Below are positions 35,322 to 46,491 of a stretch of 64,000 nt of DNA, in pieces. Numbering within the stretch: the first letter of the stretch is position 1; every line of letters starts with the position of its first letter. A program made the position numbers and the translations under genes. Below the pieces are notes generated by a model that saw only the letters and a program-made list of their open reading frames with translations, searched no databases and was not told where the DNA came from. The DNA is from Actinomortierella ambigua (lineage: Eukaryota > Mortierellomycota > Mortierellomycetes > Mortierellales > Mortierellaceae): contig JAAAJB010000078.1 in assembly GCA_016098155.1 (NCBI GenBank), forward strand, positions 21,308 to 85,307, in the 5' to 3' direction.

Positions 35322-36039
35322 CACTGGCTTGCATGGGTACTGTGCCATGTGCCTCTTCGGGAAATCCGGCTTCGGAGGAAAGAAACGATGAGGGGAATGG
35401 TGGCCAATGCTCCTGGCCCTGTTGCTGGCGATGACTAGGATGAATCGGATGATGGAGGTGGACACGTTGTTGGTCGCGCTGCAGTCGAAGACGTGTCTTG
35501 TGCTCGTTGTTGTCGTTCGCATGGCTGTTTGAGATGCGCGGTGTGTGGGTTGGTGCTTGAGCAGGAGAGCGTGCCCCCTCTTTGTGTATCAGACCCGACC
35601 CTGTTGTTGTAGATGCTGTTGTCGATAGTGTTGCTGTCGATGTAGCCAGTGTTGTTGCTATTGTTGCTGCTGCTGCTGCTCTATCTCCTTCGGGAGCTTC
35701 AGATGAACAGCTCCCAGCTCCTGGTTCAGATTCAGATGCAGCAGGAGCAGCCCACAGATGCAGTGGTGGATTTGGATTGGTGTTGCGCACCGTCAGACTC
35801 GAGGTGATGCATGTTGTGGATACCACCACCATCCCACTACCGGATGTCGCTGTCGACGGCGCAGGGTCGGTGGAGGCGCTCCCCGCCGAGGAAGGCGGGA
35901 GCATCCCACGATGTAGCCGGCCATGGTGGGGGATTTGTGACGAAGAGGTGGCCTCCTGAGGAGACTCCTGTTGTCGTGCCACCGCGGAGTTTTGCTGAAG
36001 GTTAGACTGTTGCCGATCGTCCTGGGGGGAGCGCGACAT
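35322..36039 (-). CDS. putative first coding exon of a minus-strand gene (possibly TCP11)
   Basis: ATG at 36039 opens a frame of 239 codons plus one base. It begins MSRSPQDDRQQSNLQQNS and is Ser/Thr/Ala/Pro/Gln-rich with no known domain. It is preceded on the minus strand by a long CT-rich leader, as for other genes here. It ends at a good donor (AGTG|GTAGGA, phase 1). Two continuations are possible. Joined to the acceptor before 31738 it enters the TCP11 frame with a matching phase, implying a 3583-nt intron. Joined to the acceptor at 35155-35156 (TTTACAG) it would stop almost at once, giving a protein of about 240 residues. The first option would supply the missing start Met of TCP11, but the intron would be far longer than any other here. 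Confidence 0.45.
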
Positions 36040-37138
36040 GTGGAATGCGAGACAATCTGAGGCAGAATGGAAAAGATTGAGAATGAACAGGAGAATGAGA
36101 TGGTCAGGGGCAGAGCCAGCTGAATGAATGGAAAGAGTCAAGTGGAAAAGAGACGGAAGAGAGGCAAAAGAGAGAGAAAGAGAAGGGCGACCAGGGAGTT
36201 CAAACAACAGAGTGAGGTGAGAGAGTAAGTATGAGAGCGAGAGAGGAAGAGAGGAGAAAGGAGAAAAGTGGCGGGAAAAAAAAACAAGCAGCGTAGCGAG
36301 AGTGTGCGTAAGGGACAAGTACTGGACAAAGAGAAGAAAAGGAGTATGTGTGTACAATTGGATGTGACAGAGTAGGAGTTGAGTCTGGTGAGCGAAAGAG
36401 AGTGAAAGAGAGTGTGAGTGAGAGAGTGAGAGTGAGAGAGACAGAGAGAGCAAGAGAGAGAGAGAGAGAGAGAGAGTAAGAGTGAAAGAGAGAGAGCGAG
36501 CAAGAGTGAGTGAGAGAGAGTGAATGGGGAGAATGAGGATCAAGTAAGCATGGCATGCGAATGACCTTTGCGCTTGCTTTCAGGTCCGCCTTTGTTCGTT
36601 CGCTCTTCCGCACGTTCTCTTTTTTGGGCGCCTGCCCTGAGCAATCACCGGCCACCCACAGGGGCGCGCGCGCCTGTCGATGTGTGGGTGGAGGAAGATC
36701 AAATAAAAAAAGGGGGGGGGGGGGGCTGGGAGCCCTTGCTGGCTGGACCCATCACAGGGTATCGCAGGACGTAAGAGGGAGGTGGCTGAGTCCCAAAAGA
36801 CCGGGTTGTGTGGACAGCTGTGGAGAGTGTTTGCAGCTCTGTCTGTCCGCCTGCTGGCAGCCTGTCTATCTTGTCTGTCAGTTCTGTCTGTCTGCCTGTC
36901 CACCTACACTGACTGCCTTCCTGCTGTGTGTAGATGCGCAGAATTCGAGGGCGAGTTTGTCTTTCTCTCTCTCTTTCTCTCTCACTCTCTCTCCCCTTGT
37001 CTCAACGATCTGCTGCATTCACCTCTTCCCACCATTACCACCCACCCGCCATCACATCAGGTCCACAACTCCGCCTCTCGCCCTTCTCAATCCTCATTCT
37101 CTCCTGCTCTCCCTCCCCTCCCCTCATCCTACGGAACC
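36040..37138. other. divergent promoter region
   Basis: 1.1 kb between a minus-strand start at 36039 and a plus-strand start at 37139. GA-rich DNA (36,410-36,520) serves the minus side and CT-rich DNA (36,960-37,130) the plus side. A G run lies near 36,712-36,726 and (TCTG)n near 36,840-36,900. No gene seen. Confidence 0.5.
36422..36480. repeat. (GA)n microsatellite, imperfect
   Basis: GA/GAGT-rich array on the plus strand, with a pure GA core at about 36452-36475. Confidence 0.75.
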
Positions 37139-39431
37139 ATGCTAACAATCCCCTCGGCGTCAGAAGCGCTCTCTCTGGCAAGTCGTCTTCTTTAGCTCGA
37201 CACTCCGACCATCTTTCTCTCCTCCCTTCCCCACATACCTCAATTCTTGTTGTTGGACGATGACGACTGACACTTGCACTCCACACCCTCCTCTTGTTTT
37301 TGTGCTTTGCTGTCCTGCTCTTCTTTGCGCTCCAAACCACTATTCATGACAGGCCCAGTTCATCATTGCCTCTCGAGTATCGGGGCGCTTTCATGACATT
37401 CTGTCGATGGCCACCGACCCTTTAAAGCAGCGAGTGCACTTTCTGGCCATGCCGGATCGATCGAACCTGCCACAACTGCTGCAGTGGGATCTTCCTTGGA
37501 CTTCGACCTCGACCTTGACCGACTGTACCTGTCTCTCAACCTTTGAATTGGAAACCTATCTGCACAAGCATTGGAGCGCCGAGCAGTTTCACCTCCCAGT
37601 CCCTCCAGGCCTGACACCAATTTACACAGGGTTAACCCTATCCACATGGGATGATGTCGTCCCGGTCTATGTCCAACGGACAGATCAAGAGACCCTGCAG
37701 GCAATGGTCCTCCTTGGCCAGCAAGGGCACTGCAAGGTGTTCATGATCCTTCGCGCCGAAACTGCAGTCGAGGACGAGGACGAAGTGGAAACCGGTGAGG
37801 AGAAGGACGGAGGAAAAGGCACCAGCCCTAAACTAAATCAACAACAAGATAAGCATTTTTTGGGAGGTGACAAAGGACGAGAGCCCACTCTCTGCCCCTC
37901 CTCCACACAATGGCTCAACTCAGATCTTGCACAATCATTACCATTATCGACCCCTTGTCGAACTAGTGGTGGTGGTTGTAGTGGTAGTGGTAGTGGTGCC
38001 AATAGCAACTCGCCTTCCACTTCAACATCAAAAGGACCGCCAGTGGTTCGTTCCATCTGGAAGTACCACGACATCCGCGTCCATCATGACCCTTCAGAGG
38101 CCTGGGTTTCAAATCTGACAAAGGCGTGGGACCTCATTTCCGACAACGCTACTCGTACCACTGCTACCACTGCGGCCACGGCTGCCGACACGACCAGCAC
38201 TTGCATGACCAGTGTAGCCCATGTCCAGAAGGAAACAACAAGGGCCAACCACGACCACGGCCGTGAGGGGGGCGAAGACGAAGATGATGACGATGACGAC
38301 TACTGGGGCCAGTATGGTGATGGCGAGGAGGAAGCGTCATCGGGCGATAGCAACAATCTTGATCAGGATCAAGCCTGTCTCGACGACCTTTCGTCGTCGA
38401 CGTCAACGTCATCAGAGGCTACGGAGGAAGACGATGGTTCGGACTCGGACGACGATTATTGGGGACAATATGGTGACAGCGACCACCCTAGCGACAGCAG
38501 CAACAACGGAGGCAAGAGCACCACGAGTGCGACCAGCAGCAGCAGCAGCAGCAGCGACCATACCGACCCGTCCAGTACCGCCGCCGTGGCTGCTGCCTCC
38601 AGCGTTGATGATGGGGCTTCCTATCCCCTCACAGCCTCAGCTCTGCGGCAACAACTGGAGGAAGAGCAGATCAAGGCTCGGCAGCTGCGATCCGACAGCC
38701 TTAGTACCCAAGTGGATCCCACAATGTTGTCCTCCATCTTGCAGATGCTTGCCAGTGACAGTCTTGGGTCCCTGGAGGACTCTGACCACAACGTCATGGT
38801 GGATCTAGCGGAACAAGACCAAGAGCTCCAGCACACAGACCAAGGCCGAGGCCAAGACCTCCGATATCAAGAGCTGGACCACCGAGAAGGAGAAGCACAA
38901 GAAGATGTTCGACCCTTGCATGCAGGCATCCAAGAGGAAGACTCGCCATTGAGTGTTTTGACATCTCCTTCTCACGCAAGCAGCAGGAAAATGCAAGTTC
39001 AGGAGGAAAACAAACTCCGCCCCGGCTCTGCATCACCATCGCCATCAGTATCAGCAGGATTGTCGTCTTTACAAGTCGTCACCACCACCAGCAGCACCAA
39101 CAACGCCAACACCAACACCACCACCACCACCACCACTACCCACCATTTCACTCCCCACTCTTCCCATCCCATGCATCACCACCCTGCTTCCCATGCCGGC
39201 TCTGATCACGCACGCGAACCGCTTTCGCCGACGTCGATCTCCAACTCACCCTCGTACCCGACCTACTGCCAGATCCCATTGGTAGAGGACAACAACGATC
39301 ACAAGCAGCAGCTCCATACGTCTATGGACGATTTGGTCCAGTTGGCTTGTCGCGCGGGATACACCAAGCATCAACTCTTGCAGCTGATCGACCAGCAGTT
39401 CTCGGCACATGAAAGAGCATGTCAGCATTAG
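37139..39431 (+). CDS. uncharacterised fungal protein with two acidic DYWGQYGD repeats
   Basis: Exons 37139..37177 and 37353..39431; 705 residues. The short first exon ends SEALSL and rejoins at AQFIIASRVSGRFHDILSM. This requires a GC-AG intron (CTG|GCAAGT...GACAG), phase 0; no GT donor keeps the frame. Residues about 14-140 form a globular-looking domain (QRVHFLAMPDRSNLPQ, CTCLSTFELETYLHKHW, WDDVVPVYVQRTDQETLQAM). Low-complexity sequence follows, with two copies of an acidic motif: DDDDDYWGQYGDGEEE and SDDDYWGQYGDSD, about 55 residues apart. The C-terminus has a predicted short helical segment (SMDDLVQLACRAGYTKHQLL). Acidic DYW-x-QY motifs also occur, from memory, in uncharacterised ascomycete proteins with a similar layout. 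No function can be assigned. Confidence 0.75.
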
Positions 39432-39777
39432 AAACAAAAAAATATTCGCGCTTGTGTACAAAAACAAAAAAGACTTTTAGCCAACTTCCTCGTCATAGAG
39501 TGTTAAGAGAAAAAAATATCATATTATTATAAAAGTATTAGAGTATGTGTCTTTTTCGCTCTCAACCTACAGAGAAGGCAGGGGTTGAGGTTACAAAAAA
39601 AAAAAGGGCAATTGGGGAGGAATCAACAGGCAAAACGGAAAAAAAAATAGAGGGAATGAGCGATGAGCGGGGAAAAAAGCAGAAGGTTTCCACGAAGAGG
39701 GCAAGTCGCTGTTGGTGTATCACAACATATTTCGTGTGTGGGTAGCGGTGTGGCGTCTGTGTGTGTATTGCACTCCT
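39432..39777. other. convergent intergenic region
   Basis: 346 bases between two convergent stops; A/T-rich with several poly-A runs, suitable for 3' ends. No gene. Confidence 0.6.
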
Positions 39778-41351
39778 TCAGTATCCACAGTTGTAAAGCC
39801 GTGTCGCAATGTTCATGTACAACTCGACGGCATTAAAAGGCTTCTGGGTCGGTCCGAGCTTCAACCGCCACCGATTATTCAGATCCCAATGGTCGGCCTC
39901 CACCGTCTCGACATACTGACCCCACTGGGCGCTCGACAGTGACACCAGCCCGTCATTCGCGCCTTCTTTTGCCTTGATCACCTCCCACGGAAGTCCTAGC
40001 GGCATGTAGAGCGGAATGGATCCCGCCGACGCGCCATACGAGTAGTAAGCCACCGTTGGGTCATCCGGCGTGTTTGGGTTGAACACCTCCTGACAGTATG
40101 TTGTGGTCAGGTTTGAGTACGCTGGAGTGTCTAGTAGTGGGATCAGCCGCTCCAGTAATGGGCTGATTGGGTGATTCCCCACTAGTCGCCGTGCCTGTGG
40201 CGATGATGGTGATGGTGATGGTGATGGCGTTGCTGGTGCGGCTGTGGTTGTGGCAGCTGTGGACGAAATGGATCCTGTTGGGTGGTGATGACTGGCCGTA
40301 TGCTCCGAGGTCGATGATTCTACGGCCATGCTCGCTGTCACTGTCGCTGCAGTAAAGGCGGTGGCACGGCCCAGATAGCGCATAACCTCCTCGTCACTCT
40401 GTTGAACCTCTCCCACGCCAAAGTGGTCGCGACACCAGTCCATGAAGGGCGAGCCGCGATGCGGGGTCGACAGCGTCGTAAGCGACGACACACTGTACGT
40501 CTTGTCCCGGATGTGGCTGATGAGGTACCGGCAGTCCAATCCACCCTGATATGCAGCAAACCAACATGTGATGTGAAATGAGAGTTAGCGACGTTGTCAA
40601 GCGTGCGAAAGAGAGAGAGAGAGGGCAAGAGGCGAAAGGGGCCTTAAAAGAGAATGGTGAATGAATGTCTTGACTCTCAACGTGTAGACCTTACCATGGA
40701 GTGAGCAAGCAGATTAACGGGCATACCCTCGACGGTAGATGTCAGCATCTGATGCAACTCTTCGGCTCGCCGACGAATGGCGCCCGTCCTGCACAGTTAA
40801 CGAGAGACAAAGAGAGAGAGAGAGACAGACAGACATGATGATAATGTTTCAGTCAAGGTTAGGGTTCAAGATGGATATAGAAATCTCGACCCCACAAATT
40901 TTCGTTTGAGCCAGGGGGGGGAGAGAGAGGGCAGGCAGGGGCACCTGATCCTGTAGAACCTCAGTCAACATTGTCATGCATATTGGTGGCCCTCATTTCC
41001 CAACAAGTTCCCAGCAACAACAGCCAACCACATGACCCAAAGGCTCAGTGTCCGGATGACCACCTTGGTATCAAGTAAATGGCCCATAACGTGATCTTCC
41101 TTACCTCGACACCCGCGCGACAAAGACTTTTGCCCCAAGCTTTTTCAAGGCCTTTTGAATCCCGCTCCAGTAATGGATCTGCAAATGTGGGATCGCCTCT
41201 GGTCCGATTTTGTCAAAGCCAAATAGTCCTAATGACGTGATAAAAAACAAATACTTGAGTGAAAGGGGAACCATGTTTGCCACTTGTTGCCCAATAAAGA
41301 CCTATCTCCTGTCTGGGTCTGCCTTCAATAACAGGCAAAGGCGGGGGAAGG

Positions 41352-41383
<32 letters not shown>

Positions 41384-41907
41384 CATGTCTCGGTAAGGAA
41401 GTGAGACGCCTGTGTTTCTCCCGCGCTTTCCTCTCTGCCCCTTCCGCCCCCCCCTTGGGTGCCTAAAAACCTCCACGCCGCCCCCCAAGCACACATACCA
41501 TGGCAGAGAACAATTGGGTGTCTTGGTGCCACATAGTCCCGTGTCACGGGTCGAGGAAGAGTGTACTTGAAGCCACGCTCGAGGTCCCTCCAAGGCTGAA
41601 GCGATGGGTACGGGTCAGCAAAACCACTGGCTTGGGCAAAGGCCTGGCTTTGGCTCTGACCCTGACTCTGGTTCTGGGTCAGGTTCTGGCTCTGTTGCTG
41701 GCTCAGGTTCTGGTTCTGGCAGCTTGCTGAGGCGTCGCGCTTTTGCTGGCGCTGGCGGTGCTGGTGCTGGTGTTGGTGCTGGGCACATTCTTCCTTCAGA
41801 CCAAAACCTGCCCGGAGTGACGTGAGGGCACTGCTGGTGGCATTCACTGTGGCCGAGAAGGATGCTCGAATGTGGGAAGAAATGAGAGTGGTTGCATTGA
41901 GGAGCAT
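39778..41907 (-). CDS. alpha/beta-hydrolase lipase, Tgl2/LIP-like
   Basis: Minus-strand exons 41907..41499, 41228..41105, 40788..40695, 40545..39778; 464 residues. The N-terminal ~110 residues are low complexity (His/Gln/Ser-rich). The oxyanion-hole strand reads HPIVLCHGLFGFDKIG, with the intron inside the HG-L junction. The nucleophile elbow is AHSMGGLDCRYLISHI, with the catalytic Ser at 208 and an intron after Met209. Probable acid and base are the Asp in GANDGLVSLSSAQWG and the His in EADHWDLNN near the C-terminus. This layout matches the yeast Tgl2/bacterial family I lipases that hydrolyse triacylglycerols; in yeast Tgl2 is mitochondrial. A Ser/Thr/Ala/Pro-rich insertion separates elbow and Asp. 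All splice phases agree. No clear signal or targeting sequence was seen, so location is open. Confidence 0.88.
41357..41383. repeat. (GA)n microsatellite in lipase intron 1
   Basis: About 27 bases of GA on the plus strand inside the intron between the first two lipase exons. Confidence 0.85.
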
Positions 41908-42844
41908 TGGGGGCGGGAAGGGGTCACGAAAAATAAAAAAATTAAAGAGTGATGAGCATGTGGGTCGAGCAACCCCGGATGCAAGCTCGAAGAAGTGCGT
42001 CTATCGAGACGTGCGCGGAACCGTCCTTGACAGGGAGGGGAAATAGACGATGGGGGGTGGTGAACAAGGGTGGTTATGCGAAAGTGTTTGGAGTGTTTGT
42101 GCAAGGCTGAAAAAAAAAGAAGAATGTCGGTGTTGGGGTTGTGGACAGAAGGGGTGAAAGAGAGAAATTTAAAAGAGTCTGTGGCTGGTCTCCAGTTTCC
42201 TGCATGGGCTTCGAAAACGCCAAACCTTGCTGCCCACCCACGGGTCCTTTGTGGGCCATGTGTAAGGGGGGGGCAACATGGCTCCCTCCTTCCCCTGACA
42301 AGCGTGGGTCAAAGAAGCGAGATGCCCCCTCCTCGTCATTCACACGCTGCACACCAAGTTGCTAGATTCTGTTGGGGCACTGGCCCCAGGAGAGACAATT
42401 CGTCTGCCTTTTCGCACGCACTCAGCAGAGGTTTCGAATTTGAATAAAAGGAAAATGGGACGCCTTAGCATCTGAGCAAAAATTTACTGTTGGAATAGGA
42501 TATAGTACACAAAGACGACAGCTACAATACTGTACATCTTTTCTCATTGGCAAACCGTGCCAACCCTCCTTCCTCACCTTAGTGGCAAGGAAGAAGACCG
42601 GGGGGAAAATAGAGCCACCTCGACTCTTGATATGTATGTCCAACATGAACCTCATACTTTGCTTCTCTCTCTCTCACAAGAACAATAAAGGGAAGGGTAT
42701 CGATGTGGGGTGTGCAACCAACAAGGCAAGAGAGAGAGACAAAAAAAGTGTAAAACAAGGCTGATAAAAACGGATTGTGCCATTCCTACGCTTGAGCCTT
42801 CTTCATCTCCTCCCCCTCCCTGCATCAATCGCTTCTCTGGTCTA
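41908..42844. other. intergenic between zinc-finger and lipase genes
   Basis: 937 bases between tandem minus-strand genes; lipase promoter and zinc-finger gene 3' flank. No coding signal recognised. Confidence 0.55.
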
Positions 42845-44333
42845 TCACTCGCTCTTGTGCGTGGGAGGAAAGAATGGCGTGAAGTTGTTAAACGGTCTTG
42901 GCGGGACCTTGTCTTTGTCATGTCGATGGATGCGGATGTGCTGGTTCAGGTTGTCGCTACGCGAAAACCGCTTTGGGCAATCCCTAAAGTGGCAAGCGAA
43001 CGCTACAAAATCAATGTGAAAAAAAGACGATGGTGAGAAAAAGAGCACAGACACGACAAAAAAAAACATTTGTCAGACCTTTTTGTCTTTGGTACAGGAA
43101 GGAGAGGACAAAAGGTGCAAGACCCGAAGAAAAAAAAAAAAAAACTCCCACAGACGTAAACACATATGCAACAAACAGTATTTCAGGCACAAGAAGGGCG
43201 ATAGACATACGTTTCTCCAAGGTGTGAACCGAGCGCATGTGCCGCTTGAGATGCTCGGACCTCTTAAAGGTACGACGACAGTCTTCATTCGTACAGGTAA
43301 ACACCTTGCTGGAGCCATCAGGGCTCAGGGATGCGCGACGTGGTTTGTTGACAGCGCTGGTCGGATGGCCAGCAGGGCTCGGCTTCCAGCTCGATGGGTT
43401 GTTTGTGTCCATCGAACCCATCTCGCCAGGGCAGCCTAGTGAGTGCTCGAGAAGCTCTCGCGACTGTGAAACCGGGTAGATACAGCCAACAGAGCTGTGT
43501 CTTGGGATGTACTGGATAGGAGGCTCCTCACACGTATCAAAGGCATCGTAAGGACTGCAGTCGACTGAGGACGACGAGAGCTCGCGGGCCATTGGGGTCG
43601 TCGGTGATGAAGAGTTGTAGGAAAATCGCGAAAAGGCCATTTCGGAACTCTCTACACTCGGGACGGCCCCCATTTGGCCGAGCGAAGGGTGGAACGTCAG
43701 TGAGGTGGATCGCTGGAAGACTCCGGGTCGAAGAGGTGCAACAAAATGCGGATGTTGTTGTAGCGACTGCGGTGGAGGTGGCGAAAAGGGGTCCATCGAT
43801 GAAACTTCCATCTTGACTCTTGGGACTGTTGCAGCTTCGAGGTTGTTCATCGACCATGAGAGCGGTGGAGCGGCATCGAGAGGATGGACTGAGTGCTGTT
43901 GCTGGAGGGCAAAAGAGGCTGCGGAGCTGGTCTGCATCTGTTGAAGGACCATGTTGGGGTCACCCATGGGTGCGTGTGTAGAAACGGGAACGGATTGCAT
44001 AGTGTAGTGGCTGTCCAAGGGCATGGATGCCGTGGTAACCGGTTGAATTACGCCCTGACTGACTTGTGTTGGTGGTGTTGGTGGCACTGCTCCTGTTGCT
44101 GGGAGATGGGATGGGGCCAAAGTGCTGAGGCGTTCTTGGATGCTTGTATCGTAGGGGGCGGCGCTCAAAAAGCCTCCCAGGCTGAACTCGGGGCTATGGT
44201 TCATGTCTGGGCTGGCTCGAGAGGCCAAAGCGAGTTGGTCCGGGCTGGGCAGATCGGGTGCGGACATTGGTAGGTGACCCATGGGCATCATCGAGCCTTG
44301 TCGGGCAAAGTCTCCGTGATCGAGAAGCGACAT
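42845..44333 (-). CDS. C2H2 zinc-finger transcription factor, Msn2/Msn4-like
   Basis: Minus-strand exons 44333..43211 and 43002..42845; 426 residues. The first ~340 residues are Ser/Pro/Met/Gln-rich and probably regulatory (for example LSWSMNNLEAATVPRVKMEV). Two adjacent C2H2 fingers close the protein. Finger 1 is FTCTNEDCRRTFKRSEHLKRH-x3-H; finger 2 is FACHFRDCPKRFSRSDNLNQH. The linker TLEKPFAC is created by splicing. The RSEHLKRH/RSDNLNQH recognition helices match the Msn2/Msn4 class, which binds the stress response element (AGGGG core) and acts in general stress response, often under PKA control. A (LP)SPDQLALASRASP block may be a phosphosite cluster. The tail after the second finger is short and reads through to a stop without another evident exon. 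Confidence 0.88.
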
Positions 44334-46446
44334 TGCTCGAGGTAAGTATTAAATTTATCGGTGAATTAGCGAAGAAGTGTCCCCGACAGGGTTAAGAATG
44401 GGGAGAGGGGGAGAGGATATGGAGACGACGATGGAATAAGACCAAAACGGATGAGGTACTGGAGCAGATTGTACGATAGCAAAGACGAAGTGAGAGGAGG
44501 AGAAACAACTCAAAGTACGAAAATAGCCCCTTGCTCTGTTGCGGCCACCGATGAGCTGCAAATGGCTCGAGCAGAACACAAGGTAGGGGTTCAAATTGTT
44601 TGTGGATCTTGGCCTTCTGGGGACAAGTGGGATGAGAGCAAGAAAAAAACAGTCCGCAAGACAGAGAGTAATGGGTTTGGGGAAGTGGATATCGGAAAAA
44701 AGACTGTAAGGGGTCCCAGACACCAGGCAGATGATGGACAGCAAAAGAAGGTGGGCAGGGCTGAGGATGAGGCTGGGCCGAGGTTGGCGGTATGAGTGGA
44801 AGGGCAGTAGGCCAAGGGAGGATGGAAAGCGTTTGGTATTTAAGTACAACGATAGCGGCAATGGGGTAAGGTGGTTGAACACGGAGAGAAAGTGAGTGAG
44901 GAAGGAGGAATTTTGAATGTGTGTGAAGAAAGAGAAAGTCGAGAGAGAGGAGTGAAAGAGAAAGAGCGTGGCGATGAATTTATTGAGAGGGGAAGAGAAG
45001 ACTTTGAGGTTAGAGTTCGACCAGCAGTGGGTATAGTGCGTGTGGTGTATGTGTGTGCAAGAGGGGAGAACAGAGAACTGGCAGGGTGTGAGAGTGTGTG
45101 GATGAATAGGATACGATGCGTGTGGATGGTTGGGATGCGGATGGGAGTGCAGCAGAAGGCCGGTGGGGGAGGGGGATGGCGGATTGAATAGTATACAATA
45201 TTCAGGCCCTGATAGAGAGCGCATGCTTCAGCAGGTATAGCACCAATTGAATGGCAAACAAAATGCCCTGGCCCATTCGAGAGGTGGTGGGCTGCTCGAC
45301 TCGCTCATCAACCGGTGGATGGCCCGACCAGCACAAATACATACACTGGACCTCAGACGGTGGGGTTTCCACGTCTGCACACAAAAAAAAGGAGAAGTGC
45401 AGGGTGGTCGTGCCTTTTTTGAGTTATTCGCGCTCTCTTCACTCTCCTATTCAGCACGAAAGGCAAGGCTCGTGCAACAAACTGTTAATGTCCTTCCGGT
45501 TGTACTTTGTTGTTATTGCTTGGGTACAACTGCATTTGTTTTCTTCTGTTCTCTTACTTTTTTTTTCCTTGAACAATTGAATCATTCTATTTAGAACAAA
45601 GTATTCAGTGGCCCATATCCCTCGATTGGGCCGCAAAGTCGAGTCGTCGTTGGTCTTTGTGGTAGGATCACTTTATGTTCCTCGCTCATCATCCTTCTTT
45701 CCCATGCCATGCTTGGTGCTTGTCACCCTGCCTTCCTCCTCATTTCCCCACACCCCTACCTCCCTTCGCCCTCCTGGCTGGAATGCCCCATGAATCAACC
45801 GTTTTTCCCTCTTGCTCTCTTGTGCATGGACACTGGTACGTCGGGACTCTTGTGCATGGTTACCCGACACTTGCGCCAGCATGTGGTTCAGTACAGTACA
45901 TACCTCCTTCACTGTAGTGCACACACCGTACCTAAGCGGACAAGATACTGACAACGTTCTTGCCCATCACTGATGGCAAGAATTTCGATCGTCGCTGGCC
46001 CCATTGGATTCGTGTCCAGAAACCAAACGTATCCAGCCTATTGTTCTCGTCCTCTCCTCCGGCAAAGACGGCTGATTGTGGAACAGAAGAAGCCGAAACA
46101 ATGGGACGTGAGCATGTGGGCCCTGCGGCAGTCCAGGAGCAAGGAATCATCTCCACGAGGAGCACTGTGCGCAATAACAGGCAGTATTGACAAGAGCAGT
46201 GGACTTTCGATCGACTTTACGTTTGTGCCAATCTACCCCCTTGTAGACTCCACGTCTGCACGCACCGACAAGAGCATTTGCTACTTGGTAAATGAATCCT
46301 CTTCATGGGGTAGAGGAGCTAATGGGTTAGTTTGTCTCCCTAGTGGTATGGGTACCCATAGCTCGTCCTGAGTATTAGATCAGCAGTGCTGTACTTTCTT
46401 CCTCCATCCATCTCACTCTCATTCACTCACACACTCCCCCTCTTCT

Positions 46447-46491
<45 letters not shown>

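Noticed and set aside
44355..45224. 290-codon minus-strand frame upstream of the zinc-finger gene
   Set aside because: Composition is CT-repeat leader DNA (Ser/Leu/Pro/His). It has no domain and lies where the 5' leader of the zinc-finger gene is expected.
45973..46371. 132-codon plus-strand frame
   Set aside because: No recognisable domain, neighbours or exon chain; within the length expected by chance.
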